Shown one piece after another: positions 20,528 through 33,645 of a stretch of DNA of 64,000 bases. The position numbers and the translations under genes are program-made. Below the pieces are notes generated by a model. That model saw only the letters and a list, made by a program, of their open reading frames with translations, searched no databases and had not been told where the DNA came from. The first letter of the stretch is position 1; every line of letters starts with the position of its first letter. The stretch is from Rhexocercosporidium sp. MPI-PUGE-AT-0058 (Eukaryota; Ascomycota; Leotiomycetes; Helotiales): positions 1,674,001 through 1,738,000 of the forward strand of contig JAGTJL010000011.1 of assembly GCA_020746875.1 (NCBI GenBank), given 5' to 3'.

Positions 20528-20884
20528 TTGGCCCCCTTGCTAGAGGGCGTAGGCAGAAGATGAGGGCTTTTAAGCTAAGGCAGGCGAACTAAATTTTAAG
20601 CTTAATTAGGCTGAGGCAGGCTAACTATAGTAAAAAGGTAAGTAGAGCAGGCGTGCTAAAGCTAATAAAATCAAGAGGAGTATTATTTAAATATAAAAAT
20701 CCAAAGTTTACTTTATTAATTTAAATAAATATATCAAATTATAAAGTAATATAATTCTTATTTAAATTAGATGTTAATACAATAATTTTTTTTCCCTTTA
20801 GCTGAAAGTTCCTTTTAAACTTTATTTTTAAGTAATAATCTTGTAACTTTTAATAATTTCATCAGTAAAATCCCTTTAAAGACA
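20528..20884. other. AT-rich stretch, no gene
   Basis: Contains a near-duplicate AAGCTAAGGCAGGCGAACTAA / AATTAGGCTGAGGCAGGCTAACT at 20570-20630. Otherwise featureless A+T. Confidence 0.4.
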
Positions 20885-21022
20885 TTAACAGGTATTGCCC
20901 CTCGTTGCTTATATTCGTAACCGCAGTAGTATATTTAAAATTTCAACGTTGAAAAGTACACGTATTACGCTGTTTAACGTAATTTAATAAGGACCGCAAT
21001 AATAGTGACAACGGCGATAACG
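20885..21022 (+). repeat. Interspersed repeat R1, copy C (left end only)
   Basis: Matches the left end of R1 (ATTAACAGGTATTGCCC, CGCAGTAGTATATTTAAAATTT, ACAACGGCGATAACGGC). The match stops at about 21022, where ordinary sequence begins. It fixes R1's left boundary independently of copies A and B. Confidence 0.7.
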
Positions 21023-21491
21023 GCCGCAGATAGAGGCAGGCTGTTATAGACTGAACTTGGGCTGGGCAAAGTCATACGCTGGGTTAGATCCGCGTGAAGA
21101 TTGCGGACTAGGACACTGCGAGGCAAGCGTATGTTTTTATTACATCTGATAAACAGTAAGCAGAGTCTAACTGTGAGCCATGCTCTTGTTGTATTTGAGT
21201 ACGACATGCCTGTACAAATGTGGACGGTTGTCAGGTGCGAAAGATGACGATCACGTGCTGACCCTCGTTCAAGGGTTGATCGTGAACCAAATTCAAGCAT
21301 GAATCTGGCATGTTGATAACAAAGAAGTTTTGGATGAAATACCCAGGTAGGAATGGCGAGAATGATGCGACGAATAAGGAGTTACTTGAGTCGCGTAAGC
21401 AAGTTTCTTTGTCTGCGGTACAAAGATATCAAGACCAAGCTTCCTAATATTCTCTCAGGTGTGACACATTCCCCAGCCTAGTTATTCCAAG
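21023..21491. other. Upstream region of the GT31 gene
   Basis: Ordinary composition, no gene recognised; presumably promoter and 5' leader. Confidence 0.4.
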
Positions 21492-23159
21492 ATGTTGCAC
21501 TCGAGGAGGTCAAGGTAAGCACTCTCTTAGATCAATTTACTGCCTTTAGCCAAATGGTTGAGAGAGATAGTTTAAGAGAGCGATATGGACTCTCGAGCCA
21601 ACGAGAAGTACTAATTTGTCACATAGCCTAGTGGAAAAGATCATATCAACGCGGGTCTCTAGAGGGCGCTTTAACGTCGCTTTACTAGCCAGTATCATGG
21701 TTATCGTGTGGGGATTCTTCTTCTGGGAAGTATACGTTCTCGGGAACCCTAATCTAGCTTACCATCGGAGTCAGGCGCCTGCGCTACCATACCAGACACT
21801 TTCCCATGCCGAACATCCCCAGAAAGCGCTTGAATTAGACCTGACCCATCTCAATAAATTCACCCACACAACTTTCCTTGAATACACGCGACGGGTCATT
21901 AGAACGGAACATTTCCATGGCGAAAGACCAGATATAACGCGCGTTAACCAACATCTTGTGGGTCCATGGATACAAATCCAACAGGCAAACATGTCTACGG
22001 TTATGGTGCCGCAAATGTCACAGCTCGTCTTGCAGGTGCCAGTCTCACCAGAAGCCGACACCAGTGTATTTTCATTTGGTATAGCAACAACAGTCCCAAG
22101 GATGCGAGAATCAATGCACGGCATCTCACATTGGTTACCACACTCCAACGCCCCGCTGCACATACTTGCACCCGCCGATGATGGCGCTTCAGATATGGAG
22201 GCACACATGCGTCAAGCCTCCATGAACGTAACAATCCATTCAGATGAGACCAGTTTCGCACAGAGATATGTGTCCTTGATCAAGAAATTATACGAAGAAC
22301 GAGGTCCACAGACACAATGGCTGGTCCTAGCAGATGATGATACATTCTTCCCCTATCTCGCCACCCTCGCTTACCATTTCACTCATAAATACAACTCTAG
22401 CGTACCGATGGTAGTTGGTGCTATGTCGGATGATCTCCGAGTGATTGAACTCTACGGGTTGAGCGTAGCGGGTGGTGGGGGGATATTCAGTACGAAGTCT
22501 CTTCTCCTTCTACAAACGCCTCAAACTCCTGCATACTACTCGCATACGCAATATGGTTCTGGAATCACCAGACGTAGATGGCTAACCCTTGTTTAGTCTC
22601 TGTACCTTTGGCCGAGCAGCTGTTGAAAGAACGCATATGGGAAACTTGCACGAGGCTTTTAAACAACGAGGGAGATGAGCTCCTTGACAGTTGTCTGAAC
22701 AAATTTACCCCCTTCAGACCAACTTTTGACCCGTCATTACATCAAATGGACATATACAACGGAGATGGATCCTCACCTGAGGCGGGTTACATCGAAAGCG
22801 GGCGAAAGCTGCTAAGCATCCACCACTGGAAGACTTGGTATGAGTTCGATGTATCACTTGGCGCGGCTGTAGCTCTTGCTACTGGCAACGAAGGGATCTT
22901 CCAAAGATGGCTGTTTGATGGGAACACTGTCCTCACTAATGGCTATTCAGTCGTCGAGTATCCTCAGACTGGGGGCTATGGTGGCATCACTACGCAGGAG
23001 CTTGCTGAAGTAGAATATACCTGGAACGAGGGCGATCAAGAGGAATTGTGGCGCTATGTTCATATGATGGGGCCACTGAGACCTCGGAAAACATCAGAGA
23101 AGAAGAGAAGTGCAAGACTAGTCGATGCTGTGGAGGTTATCGTGCCAGAGTATGTATGA
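21492..23159 (+). CDS. GT31/fringe-like (DUF604) glycosyltransferase
   Basis: The exons are 21492-21514, 21627-22489 and 22597-23159, giving 482 aa. The short first exon was chosen because the second has no early ATG and because GTAAGC..ATAG joins in frame. It is a type II membrane protein with an anchor near residues 25-45 (ALLASIMVIVWGFFFW). The donor-binding motif LADDDTFFPYL gives the DxD, followed by GAMSDDL, then GGGGIFISVPLA across the second intron, HQMDIYNGD, HHWKTW and FDGNTVLTNGYSVVEYP. These match fungal GT31-like proteins. Donor and acceptor sugars are not predictable. The last intron (GTACGA..TTTAG) restores a conserved block, so the gene is intact. Confidence 0.88.
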
Positions 23160-24855
23160 TGTCGCCCCGAAAACATCAGCAGCCCGAAAACACCGCGGCA
23201 TTTCCAAGCTAGAGACATTCGCGAGTGAGATATATATACTGATTATGCGATTAGAGGTCGAGCCATACGACAGACTTACGTCGAGAAGGCGGTGATAAGT
23301 ACGGCTTTTCGACCAAGAGAAAGAGTGGTGGAATTGATATGGCTGATATAGCTTCGCACGCGAGATCGATTGCTATGAACCATCGCGAGAATGGAAAGAC
23401 GCTAAATTTGGTGGTTCAAATTATGTGGTGTTGGAGCTTGGAAATCACCTAATCAATTGGCCGAGTGATTCATTCTGGTCGACGTAAAGCAACGGAATGA
23501 TCACATTCTGCTCATTGCGGAAGTGCCGCCAATCCCCCCGCCCAGCTGTAGGAACGTTGTTTGTGAGAAATAGCAGCAAAAGGAAATAGGAGGCCGAATC
23601 AGTTACTGGATGTAGCTGTGGTAAGAGATAAAGAGCTTCTCCAAAGAAAATATGATGTTCCATCACTTATCCAAGCCAATTTCTAGCACAACAGACATCG
23701 AAGACTAATGGGAGTCGCAGCTTACCCTAGCTTATAATAATGCATCCTATCTTCGAATTGTGTACAGAGGACTTAAAACTCATGATAGCATCCTTAACTC
23801 CATAGGACGGGACCTGGTCACCGCGCCTGGATCATGCTCAAATGGCCTTGGGATCGAAACATGGAGAGCCTGACGACAAAGATGCTGGTGGTCACCTGTA
23901 TCTCGCGGAAGAGACCGAACTGAAATGAGAGAACCACAGCAGAGGAAATTCCCTTGGTTGATAGCGTGGTTAAAATGCATGTTGACACAACGATCAACAC
24001 AGCAAGCAAAGCACTCTCAACCCTCCTCAACGAGAAAAGACCTGCTTATGCACCTCGAACAGAACCGAGTTGTTTAAGTGACTTCGATATATCTAATTGA
24101 TAACTAGAATAACGATCCGAACGAGCGTATTCGTCTTTTTCTGTATCGAGATTTGACTCCCGAGTTGCCTTATGAGACTCTCAAGGAGGAAGGGGACTGG
24201 TGATGTTCAATTGCCACCCATTTCCCCTCCTCCTCCCCCACTTTCGGACTTCCACCGCTCCCAAGCACAGCCAAGCTACCCACGCCCGGACTCCTCCGCT
24301 CATGCATAAGCGAGAAAGGCCACTTTGCAAGCGAGGAGAAAACCCAGTTCTTCAACCCTACTCAAGTCTTCGCCAAGGGCCAAACAAACAGAACGGAGTG
24401 CTTCCGACAGCTTGCCACTAGGCAAGTACCACATGTGCTTACTCTTCAGGCCTTGGTCTTTGCTCTTTCGCCGTGACATAACGGTAAAACTGCTCGCTTG
24501 GCAACACGGACTCCCAATCTGCTAGACAAGTCTCGTCAGGTAACAGCAGGTTGTGGCTTCTGCATGGAAGGAGATCCCCGTCGACTTCTTCATGTTCTAG
24601 AATTCCAGCCCTTCGGCATACGCCAATTTGAAGAAGAAAACCTGACAGCTGCCTTACTATGCAATCTGGTGGTGTGGGGTGCGGGGTACTCTAGACCCGC
24701 ACCAGGTCTATTCCTTTGCGAAGGACTTTGAGATGCACCATAGATAAGAGATATGTCTCCCACTCCTACATATGGCACATTTTCTAGCTATCATTACGCC
24801 AACTGAGAACTCGCTGCCCTGATACGACGAATTGCAGACTGAGCACACTGTCAAC
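23160..24855. other. Intergenic, no gene recognised
   Basis: About 1.7 kb of normal composition with only short overlapping frames. A hydrophobic minus-strand frame at 23818-24030 has no recognised partner exons. It includes the 3' flank of GT31 and the promoter of the transporter. Confidence 0.45.
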
Positions 24856-27120
24856 ATGGGTTGCTTCAACCTGCATGCCTCCAGTATGTCTTTCCTCACC
24901 CTGAAATACCCCATGATATGGAAATTGGGATGGGATCCTTCGTTCTGATCTCAACGCATAGCAAACTATTACAAACTAACTCGCTGATCAGATACGGATG
25001 ACCCACCGGAGGTACGAAACTGGCGTATCCATCTTATCGCAGTTATCGCCTCGATGGGCTCGGTAGCAATGGGCTATGACACCAGCGTTATTGGAGGAAC
25101 AAGTGAGTATTCTGCAGAGCCTATAATGCACTCGACTAATACCAAGTAGTGGCGCTTGATTCATTCAGAAGAGACTTCGGACTCACCGGCGTGGCTCCCC
25201 ATACACGAGATACACTTCAAGGAAATATTGTGTCAACTTTCCAAGCAGGATGCTTTTTCGGATCTCTTCTGACTTTTCCACTGGGGGAGAAATTCGGTCG
25301 TAAGAAGGCAATTATGTTTGCAAGCTTGGTGTTCTGCATCGGCGGTGCAATGATGGTGAGTATCTTCACCATGGTCCTTCGATCTCGACGCTGACTAATT
25401 CCGAAGACCGCTGCAAATGGCATAATTGCACTAATCATTGCAGGAAGAGCTATCGCTGGCCTCGGGATCGGCGCTGTATCCCTCCTTGTCCCAGTTTATA
25501 TCGCAGAGACTTCGCCTCCTTCGATTCGCGGTCGTCTCGTCGGAATATTTGAAGTCCTCTCGCAGTTAGTCTCCATTCAAATCTTATTTTCTGATCGATA
25601 CTAAATGATCAGAGCTGGTGGTATGTTAGGGTTTTGGATTAACTATGCTGTCAATCGAACCATCAGTGTCGAAGGCAAAACACAATGGATTGTGCCTTTG
25701 TCCTTGCAACTTATTCCGGGTGCACTTCTCTTCTTTGGTATCATGTTCTGCCCCGAGTCTCCCAGGTATGTCCCACGCAGTTTTTTCCCTTCAAAGCCGT
25801 GTCTGATGACAGGTTTCAAGATGGTACGCGAAGAAGGACAGGTGGGAAGAAGCAGGCAAAACCTTGGCTCACATTCGGCACCTCGATGAAAACCATCCTT
25901 ACATTCAAAGAGAGTTGTCTGACATCCGGGAGCAAATCATCATGGCAACTCCAGCCAATGGACAGCGTATGGGAAATATGGACATGTACAAGAGGTTGTG
26001 CCAAAAAGGTACCAGAAACAGGATCGCTATTGGCTTATTCCTCATGGCCTGCCAAAACCTGACTGGCGTCAACGTTAGTTACGATCCACCAACAATCATC
26101 ACAAAGATACTCACTTATTACAGATCATAACATATTACTCCCCCCGGATTTTTGAGACTCTCGGCATCACAGGTACCGATACCAAACTTTTTGCGACGGG
26201 GTTCTATGGGATTGCCAAGACACTGGGAATGATTGTTTTCGTAAGTACCGTGCATATCCGGATGTGCTGGGAGAATAATATACTAATATATTCCCTTAGT
26301 CTGCGTATCTCGTCGAAAAGATCGGACGTAGGAAGGGTCTCAGTACGTATCATCATCTCATTTCTGCCAGAACTTATCAACTTTCCACCGTTTCCTGGTA
26401 GTCTTGTGGAGAGATTCAAGCAAAGAAACTAACAATCCGCAGTCTGGGGCGCATTTATTGGTTCCCTCCCAATGTGGTACATTGGTGCTTATGGTATGAA
26501 CATCTCCACTAAGTACTCATGTGTCACCAATCAACTAATGTCCCACAGTAATGAGAGCCGACCCAGCAGGAGCAGCTGCGAAGGGCGTCGTCTCGCAGAC
26601 TGGAGCAGGTTATTTTGCCATGGTCTGTGTTTATCTTGTAAGTATCAGCATCTTGGAGACAATATCTGTACTTATAATACTCTCAGTATGGGTTCATCTA
26701 CTGTATGACGTGGCAGGGGATTACGTGGGTTTACTGCTCTGAGATATTTCCGTTTGACATTCGTCTACTTTGCGTCGCTATTACTGTAAGTTTCACTATC
26801 TCCGCCTACACTGGTCCTCCGACTCTGACATTTCACTCCAGACAGCTGACCAGTGGCTCTGGTCGTTTGTGATATCACGCACCACCCCATACATGATCAC
26901 GTCTCTAGGGTACGGGACATACATGTTCTTCGGTGCCCTGATGGTCCTGATGGGACTTTGGGCATGGTGGGCAGTACCCGAGACCAAAGGGAAAACACTT
27001 GAAGAGATGGAAGCCTTATTCGGTGTTCCTGCTGCCGTTGAGGCTGAAGTCAGAGGAGCTGAATATCGAAAGGAGAAGATTGGGTGCATCGAGGACATTC
27101 ACCGCAATAAGGAGGTGTAA
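24856..27120 (+). CDS. MFS sugar/quinate-type proton symporter
   Basis: Twelve exons give 528 aa: 24856-24883, 24992-25102, 25150-25355, 25407-25564, 25613-25765, 25821-26073, 26124-26240, 26300-26342, 26443-26493, 26549-26637, 26687-26785 and 26842-27120. Twelve-helix MFS, sugar porter family: [10 protein letters not shown] in helix 1, [41 protein letters not shown] closing the first half, ACQNLTGVN at helix 7, EIFPFDIR, and [13 protein letters not shown] after helix 12. The [12 protein letters not shown] stretch and N-terminal MGCFNL resemble quinate and hexose-type permeases; substrate is not certain. It follows the GT31 gene on the same strand. Confidence 0.9.
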
Positions 27121-29412
27121 GCCTGAATCCCGTGGGTTCTATGATGCTTGATGCGACGGCTGGAGATGGAGGGAGTCCAAAATTACACTAAGCGTGTTGA
27201 TCACATTACAGATACTTTATACATAAATTTCATGATTAATGACTATATTTTGGTCGTTGTGAACATAGCTTGATTTGTATTCTCTCGCAATCGATCGTTA
27301 GCCTAATGCAGTCCCAGCTAAGGGTGTTCATTCTGCTCTACCGGCGGGCAATACAGAAGAAGGTGCATAATAAGTTATGAGAATCTCTACCATATGAAAT
27401 CCTGCGCAGAGATAGATAGAGGTGTTCGAACCAGTCTGCTGGAGATTCACTGAAAGTCGGCTTTAATTCTTCGATAAGGTACGGTTAGATCGCTTGGCGA
27501 GCGAAGTATCGCTTAACAGGTATTTTAAGTAAACACACGCTGTGGATTTGGTTGGGGTGGTTGCTATAGGCAGTAATAAATACTCGGAATCGCATTCACC
27601 ACTTACACTTTGCAATCTGACTACAGTCCATCGGGTGACACTCACGACTCGCGTGTTCTGTTTTCGCAATTGGAGGTCTCCGGCGTACGTTTTTATCCGC
27701 ACACTAAAACAAACGCCATGCACGGGTTTATTTTAACGTAATTATAAGAAAATATTAATTTAAAGTTTGATATGGCTATTCTAAACGTTTTGTTGAATAA
27801 TGCTGTCTTTTTTGAAAGGATTTTTATAACAGGAAAAGCTCAGTAGCTTACGTTCAAAAGGAGGTCTTCGGTTGAGTTTTTGCGTTCTCGCGTATTTAGT
27901 GTGCGGATAATATCGTAGATCGGGAGGAGGTCTTGAACAGATTGAGGTGGCAGTGCTCTTGGCATGATCTTGAACTTTACCAAGCGGTGCAAGGGCCGCA
28001 CGAGAGCCCAGTTGATCGACGATGGGTTTCCCTATATTTTGCTGGACTATTGGCTTCCCAAAAATCACCGGCCAGTAGATGCTAGCGTTTACTCCTCTCG
28101 CCGGTTCCGCGGGCATTAATTCGATGCAAAACTTGTGACGGCAATAGAACGGACAGGGACGGGCTGCTACCGCTTCAAAGACAGCAGACCCATCAAAGAA
28201 ACCGGATTTGGTCCGATGCCTGATTCGTGATCTAGGTAGTGTGCGATTTCTAGAAAAAAAGACAGCGAACGGATAGATGGCAGAAAAGTTCAATAACAGA
28301 ACAACACAGCCTCCTCCAAATCCAGCTCCGAGGATGTGGTGAGGTTCTCGAACACAGCATGCAAGACTGACAAGATCTTATCTGAAGGTTTCCAACGACT
28401 AAAGCACAGATTCATTCAAACTATGTCGCTGTCATCTGTGACATGAGGCCGGAGAGGAGAGGAGCGGCTGAGAAGGTTTTGTATGTGAATTATGTCATTG
28501 TCACCCCTACTACAACAGCCCAGATCGAAACGGAAGCTGTTTTCAATGGAATTCGGAGTATCTAGGTCGATCCCTATGGCTACTTTACCGTCACTCACAC
28601 TTGATATCTGCACTGCTTATAGGTAGATCGTAGGCAAAAGAGGGTGCCAAGGTCAGTGCTGTACAGTAAGTACTGGGGCTGTTGTGACCCGGTTTCTGAT
28701 TGACTCTGACTTGTTCGACTTGTTCGCGTGTCCGTCAAGAAACTTCTGATAGACCAAGCGAGGGCGAGAGCGAAGGCGCAGCATCTGTCAAGAATTGGGG
28801 CTGGCGTTCTGGACCAGTCTTGGCTGCCTTGGTTCGCTTGGTTCGCTTGGCTTGCTTGGCTTGTACTGCAGACGAAGAAAACATCCGCTAAACCCTCCGA
28901 TTGATTCCGACAGTAATGAGAGAATAATATACCTACTCAACTCCTGGGGACTCGTATCCTTTTTCGAGAGAAGTTAATATTTCCCCCGAAGGTACAGTAC
29001 AGTAAGTACGGTACGATACCCCGCTCCCGCCTCCGCCCCCGCCTCCATAACTTGAATCGTCGCTCGCTGCATTGTGCTCGCGCGGCAACAAAGTAGGGTA
29101 GTTAGTTGGCTGGCTCAGTATCTAAACCGGAGAAATACTACATGCATGACTGACTGACTGACTGATTGCTGTGGTGCGGGGAAGGCTCTAATAAAGCACC
29201 TGGCTTCCCTACCCTACCCTCTAGTTTCGAGGGCGACGAGACAAAACAAGACAAGACAAGACAAAAGAATAGTCGCCTCCTCTCTGAGCTTCAATTATAC
29301 AATTCAATATCTGAGGATGCGGCTGAATCGGCGCTCTTAGACTAGATTTGGATTTTGAGGGGAATTGTGAAGTTGCATTGCCGCTGGGTACATTCTAGCC
29401 ACACGTCAAACA
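27121..29412. other. Long intergenic region with TF promoter
   Basis: No gene recognised. A 170-codon minus frame at 27781-28293 has no known domain. From 28700 on, the sequence has features of a long fungal promoter and leader: CTTGGTTCGCTTGG-type repeats (28800-28860), CCGCCTCCGCC runs (29025-29045), GACTGACTGACTGACTGA (29148-29165) and ACAAGACAAGACAAGAC (29248-29266). It precedes the Zn2Cys6 gene. Confidence 0.5.
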
Positions 29413-31387
29413 ATGAACATGGCATCACCAGTCCAAGGAAGCGCCGCTGCCGCCGCTCCAGTCAAGAAAGCACCAAGATCTTCGCTTTTGAGATCCTGCG
29501 AGAGATGTCGCAGAAGAAAGATTCGCTGTGACGATTACTTTCCTTGCGCTGCCTGCACACGTCTAGGTCTGGTTAGTTCTTCCCGGCCTAAGATTCTACA
29601 TAGTCTAGAATTCAGGATCAGATCCTTTGTTCTGATCTGGAGACACTGAGGTTTACAAATACTAAATTCTTAACCAGCAATGTAAAGTGAGCGATGATCG
29701 AAGGGCCGAGCGATCCCAGAGGTGAGATACGCCACGCCCTCAGCGGGCAACAATGACCAAAATGCTAACAGTTCATAGTTATCTCGAAGAGCGTGTGAAG
29801 AGATTGGAAAGTCTTCTGGCGCAGCAAGAAAACCGAGATGGTGCGTTGGTCTATCCCCGCCCTTCGACACCATCTGGCTCTATGTCCACGTCAGGACCAT
29901 CACAAAATCTTCGACTGCAGATTCCTACGTCTCCAGCGATGTCACCGACTCCTACTTCTACTCCCGGGGATGCCTCTTCAATCCCCAGACAAGACTATCA
30001 GGACTATCAGATGGGTTACGCATCGTCCTATTGCTCGTCGCCAGTAGATTTTACGAACAGTCCTGCCTCAGACCTTCCTCCTTGGTCGTCATCCGAGGCT
30101 TTCAACGTCTCTGATCACACTTCGTTCTTTGAATACCCTAGACGTGCAAGATCGTTCCCCTTTCCACCTGACACCAACTATCCCGTTGCCGATGTCGATT
30201 TCCCCACCACCGACCTGGACAATAATAATCTCGTGGTCCCGGACATCCCCACTATTGAAGTCACATCATGGGAAACGAATCCTCATACTTCCAACGACGG
30301 CGGGATGAACGAGACTGCTTTCAACATGCCTGATCTTAGTGTTGGGTCGTGGAGTGGCCCGCCATCTCCTTCGCTAACTGCCGCTATGAGCCACGGGTAT
30401 GGAAACGATGAATACCTTTCAGAAAGTGATCTCAATTGGCCATCTCGACGGTCATCTATGGCATACTCGGAGCGCTCTTTCCGCGGTTATGAACCTTTCA
30501 AGCCCGCCGTGCCTCCAACGCCTAATTTCACCATGTCCCGTCCGAGATCAAGGTCTGACGTCCTACCCCATGCAACCCGGTACCTGGACGGGATGGCCAG
30601 GTCTTCCTCCGTACAAACAGGTTACCCGCATCCATTCGCTTGTTCTGAGCCAATATCTAATCAGATTATCCCCGGCGCCGACGAGAAATGGTATTCTCGG
30701 GTCTTCTTCGAGCGCATCCATCCTTACTTTCCCATTATCTCCCCACAAGACTTTCCATCACAAGCACACGCGGACAACGTTGCTTCTGAGCAGTGCGCAA
30801 ATCTAGAAAAATTCAAGGTGCTGATCGTCCTGGCTATAGGGGCGCAGTTTCAAAGCAACATCGGTAGATGTTCTTCTTCCATCCCTGAATCATATTTTCA
30901 CATGGCTCAAAATATTTATCCTGCCAACGCATGGCAACAAGACCCTTCACTGGCAATTATGCAGGCACATCTCTTATTGGCTCTATATACCTTGCTTTCC
31001 ACATATTCCTCCTCGTCGACAGGAAGTACTACGGGCATCTACAACCACATGAGACCCAATATATGGATGTTAAATGGGCTAATTACCGCGTCGGCCATTG
31101 ATCTCAACCTCCATAGTCATCCAAATCTCGAGGAAACGGAGCAGGACGTGTTCATCTCGGTTTATATTTTAGACAAGGTGGTCGGCATGCTCTTGGGGAA
31201 ACCAAATTTGCTCAGGGGCTTGGATATTAATGTCGGAGGAATGAGACGGATGCAGGGCATTGTGGAATCGAATAGGATGGCAATGGACGAGTCAACAAAC
31301 GAGGATGTCGGAAACGGATGGAAATCTGTTATAGAGTGGTATAGAACTGGTGGGCGTGATTTCGTATTTCAAGGGGATGTTTGTTGA
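29413..31387 (+). CDS. Zn(II)2Cys6 transcription factor
   Basis: Exons 29413-29571, 29678-29721 and 29779-31387 give 603 aa. The binuclear zinc cluster near residues 29-55 reads CERCRRRKIRC then PCAACTRLGLQC, six Cys with the last supplied across intron 1. After intron 2 a coiled coil follows (YLEERVKRLESLLAQQE), usual for dimerisation. Residues about 90-370 are Ser/Pro-rich and probably disordered. A fungal-specific middle homology region follows (RIHPYFPIISPQDF, LLLALYTLLSTYS, YILDKVVGMLLGKPNLL). It ends soon after that region, shorter than many relatives. Binding target and regulated pathway are unknown. Confidence 0.88.
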
Positions 31388-32361
31388 TCTCAGTTGCACA
31401 TCGCTTTAGCAACAGACAGTGTTTCTCGGGTCCCTCTGAACTGCAATAGATGGGAGTTACATGAATTAATCGTATTTTAAGTCTCCAGTGTTATAAATCG
31501 AATATTATGTTATAGAAGAATCTAATTGGAAGTGAGTGAGATGTTTGGAAACTTACTCCAGTACATGTCAAGCTTATAATATACTTTTCTTGCTTTAATT
31601 CTTAATTTAATACATCCTTAACGGACTTGAGAGGCTTGAAAATTTATGAATTTTAAAGTCTACTAGATTTCTATTGCTTGTAAAGGCTATGTACAGTATG
31701 TGGTACCGTAAAATAGATCTTTATAATTGAATACTTAAAACAAAAAACAAAGTCGTCAGAGGTTTATTTGCTAATAAAGCGATCGTAAATGACTGCTAGT
31801 ATAGACTTGTATCATAATTAAAGTCCGAAGGTAGTAGTCCATCTACATCCATTTTAAACAAGATAGTCTGAAAATGCATGCTTCGAGCCCTTGATGGGGA
31901 ACAGCTGGGATCAAAAAGGCCTTGGCTGGTGAAGTTCAAAAGACGGGCGAACATGTACACTGATATTGAAGAAGTACGTAGCTTATGTAGTGCAGCATCA
32001 TGGAAACATAGAAACATAGAAACGATTCAAAAATCTTCTATTAGCAGACTCTGCCATTTGCAATGCGCAACATCGTTGAAATTTCCCCAAGTGCATGAAG
32101 TGGCTTATTGGGAGATGAAGGAGGGGAGAACACAACATCGTTCAGCTCTCAGTCGCTCTTAGTGATCGGACTACTGTGGATTGTACTCATATGTTTCCGT
32201 TGCACCTAAGAAACCCCTCCCGAGCCACATCTCGGGGTCAGTATTTGCCATTTTCGATATCCAATCCCACAATATGAAGATCCGGTGCTCTAATAGTCTA
32301 GAAAGCAAACTCCTGCATGTATTTCATAAAGCCAACTTCGCTCCAACAACACACGGAAGAG
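31388..32361. other. Intergenic between TF and Nop6-like gene
   Basis: Convergent 3' flanks; somewhat AT-rich at 31480-31780. No gene recognised. Confidence 0.45.
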
Positions 32362-33645
32362 TTACTTCATGACAGGCACTCTTCCGCGACGGCTAGGATG
32401 AATAGCACTCTCGTCAATGAGCTCCTTTTTTACTCCCTCGGCTCGCTTAGTGAGTTTGGCCTTCTCTTCTTCCTGCCTGCGACGAATGCGCTCCTCGTCT
32501 AGTTTGTGGTTCTTTTCCTCAATCTTTCCCTTTCTCTCCTTCGTGTTACCACCGCCTCCTGCACTTTCCACCCAGGAATGTCAGTATATCCCAGAATACG
32601 ATACTCCTTGCACGGGAAAGGGATTGAATGCGGAGAAGAGTATTGACTTACGTTAGATTTACATTGATCTCCCTCGCTGCGCTTATTCCATCGTTGAACA
32701 AGGAGTGGTGGAAAAGCTTGAGGCAGGTCTTCATGTGGTCATATCCCTCGAATTCGACAAAGGCATAGCCTTTAGCCTTACCTGCTTGCCCTTTCTCGGT
32801 TGGGACGCGAACGGACTTTGGCTTGATAGAGGCGAAATGTTTTTCTACCGACTCCTTGGTCGCAGTGAAGGGAAGCTGGCCTGAAGTCAATTGTAAGTGA
32901 AAGGCCATACAATCATAGAAAGCAGATGTGAGCTATTCATACCAACAAAGACAATAAATCTTGCAGCTTTCGAGCTTGCATCTTGGTCTATATTCTCTCC
33001 ATTTGTAGCCTTCGCAGCATTCGCACCTTTGCGCTTCTTCTCACGATTGCGGTTATTCTTCTTGGACTTCTTCTCCTCACCATCTTCAGTCTTGTCACCG
33101 ACATTCTTCGTGGCCCCATTGGTTTTAGGAGCTGCGTCTATAGCGTTCGAGGGGTTCGTAATTGCTGTGCTATTTGCAGCAGCTTCTACAGCTTCTTTGG
33201 CTTTGCGCTCTGCTTTCCGCTCTTTCTTGGACCTCTTTGGTATGTCACCCACTGTAGTATCTGCCATTTCCGTATCCAAAACTCCAGGGAAGTTATCCTT
33301 GACCTCTGTACCGACTAGTTCACCTTTGGGTTTCTTCTCCTTCGCCTTCTTCTCCTGCTTCACTTCCACTAGTGCATCATGATTAACCGCGGTGTCGCTC
33401 GTATCTGTCTCCTTTCTTCTCTTCCTCCTTTTTTTCTTACTCTCCTTCTCATCTTTGACCACGCTCACAGCCTCATCTCTATCCCGCTTCCGCTTCTTTG
33501 AGTCCTTCTCGGTCGGTTTACTGGATTCGGCTTCGATTTCGGTATTCGTAGTCCAAGAATCTGGTACGTCGGGGATTGCATCTTCGGCGGCGCGCTTTTT
33601 GGCCTTGCGCTCTGAGCGGGATGCTTCTGTTCGTGCTTTCCCCAT
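32362..33645 (-). CDS. NOP6: Nop6-like RRM protein, ribosome biogenesis
   Basis: Exons 33645-32943, 32880-32652 and 32563-32362 give 377 aa. The first 230 residues are Lys/Glu/Arg-rich with repeated KKRKR-type nucleolar signals. A single RRM follows: RFIVFVGQLPFTATKESVEKHF (RNP2) and GKAKGYAFVEFEGYD (RNP1). It ends in INVNLTAGGGGNTKER, a Lys/Glu coiled coil and HPSRRGRVP, the pattern of fungal Nop6. Yeast Nop6 helps assemble the small ribosomal subunit in the nucleolus. The long N-terminal extension is greater than in yeast. Start ATG is well supported by the frame and composition. Confidence 0.82.

Noticed and set aside
22578..22596. Apparent frameshift or second gene start in the GT31 gene
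   Set aside because: A GTACGA..TTTAG intron (22490-22596) joins both halves in frame and restores a conserved block.
27781..28293. 170-codon minus-strand frame
   Set aside because: No recognisable domain, no partner exons and unremarkable codon pattern; could still be a lineage-specific gene, but sequence alone does not support it.
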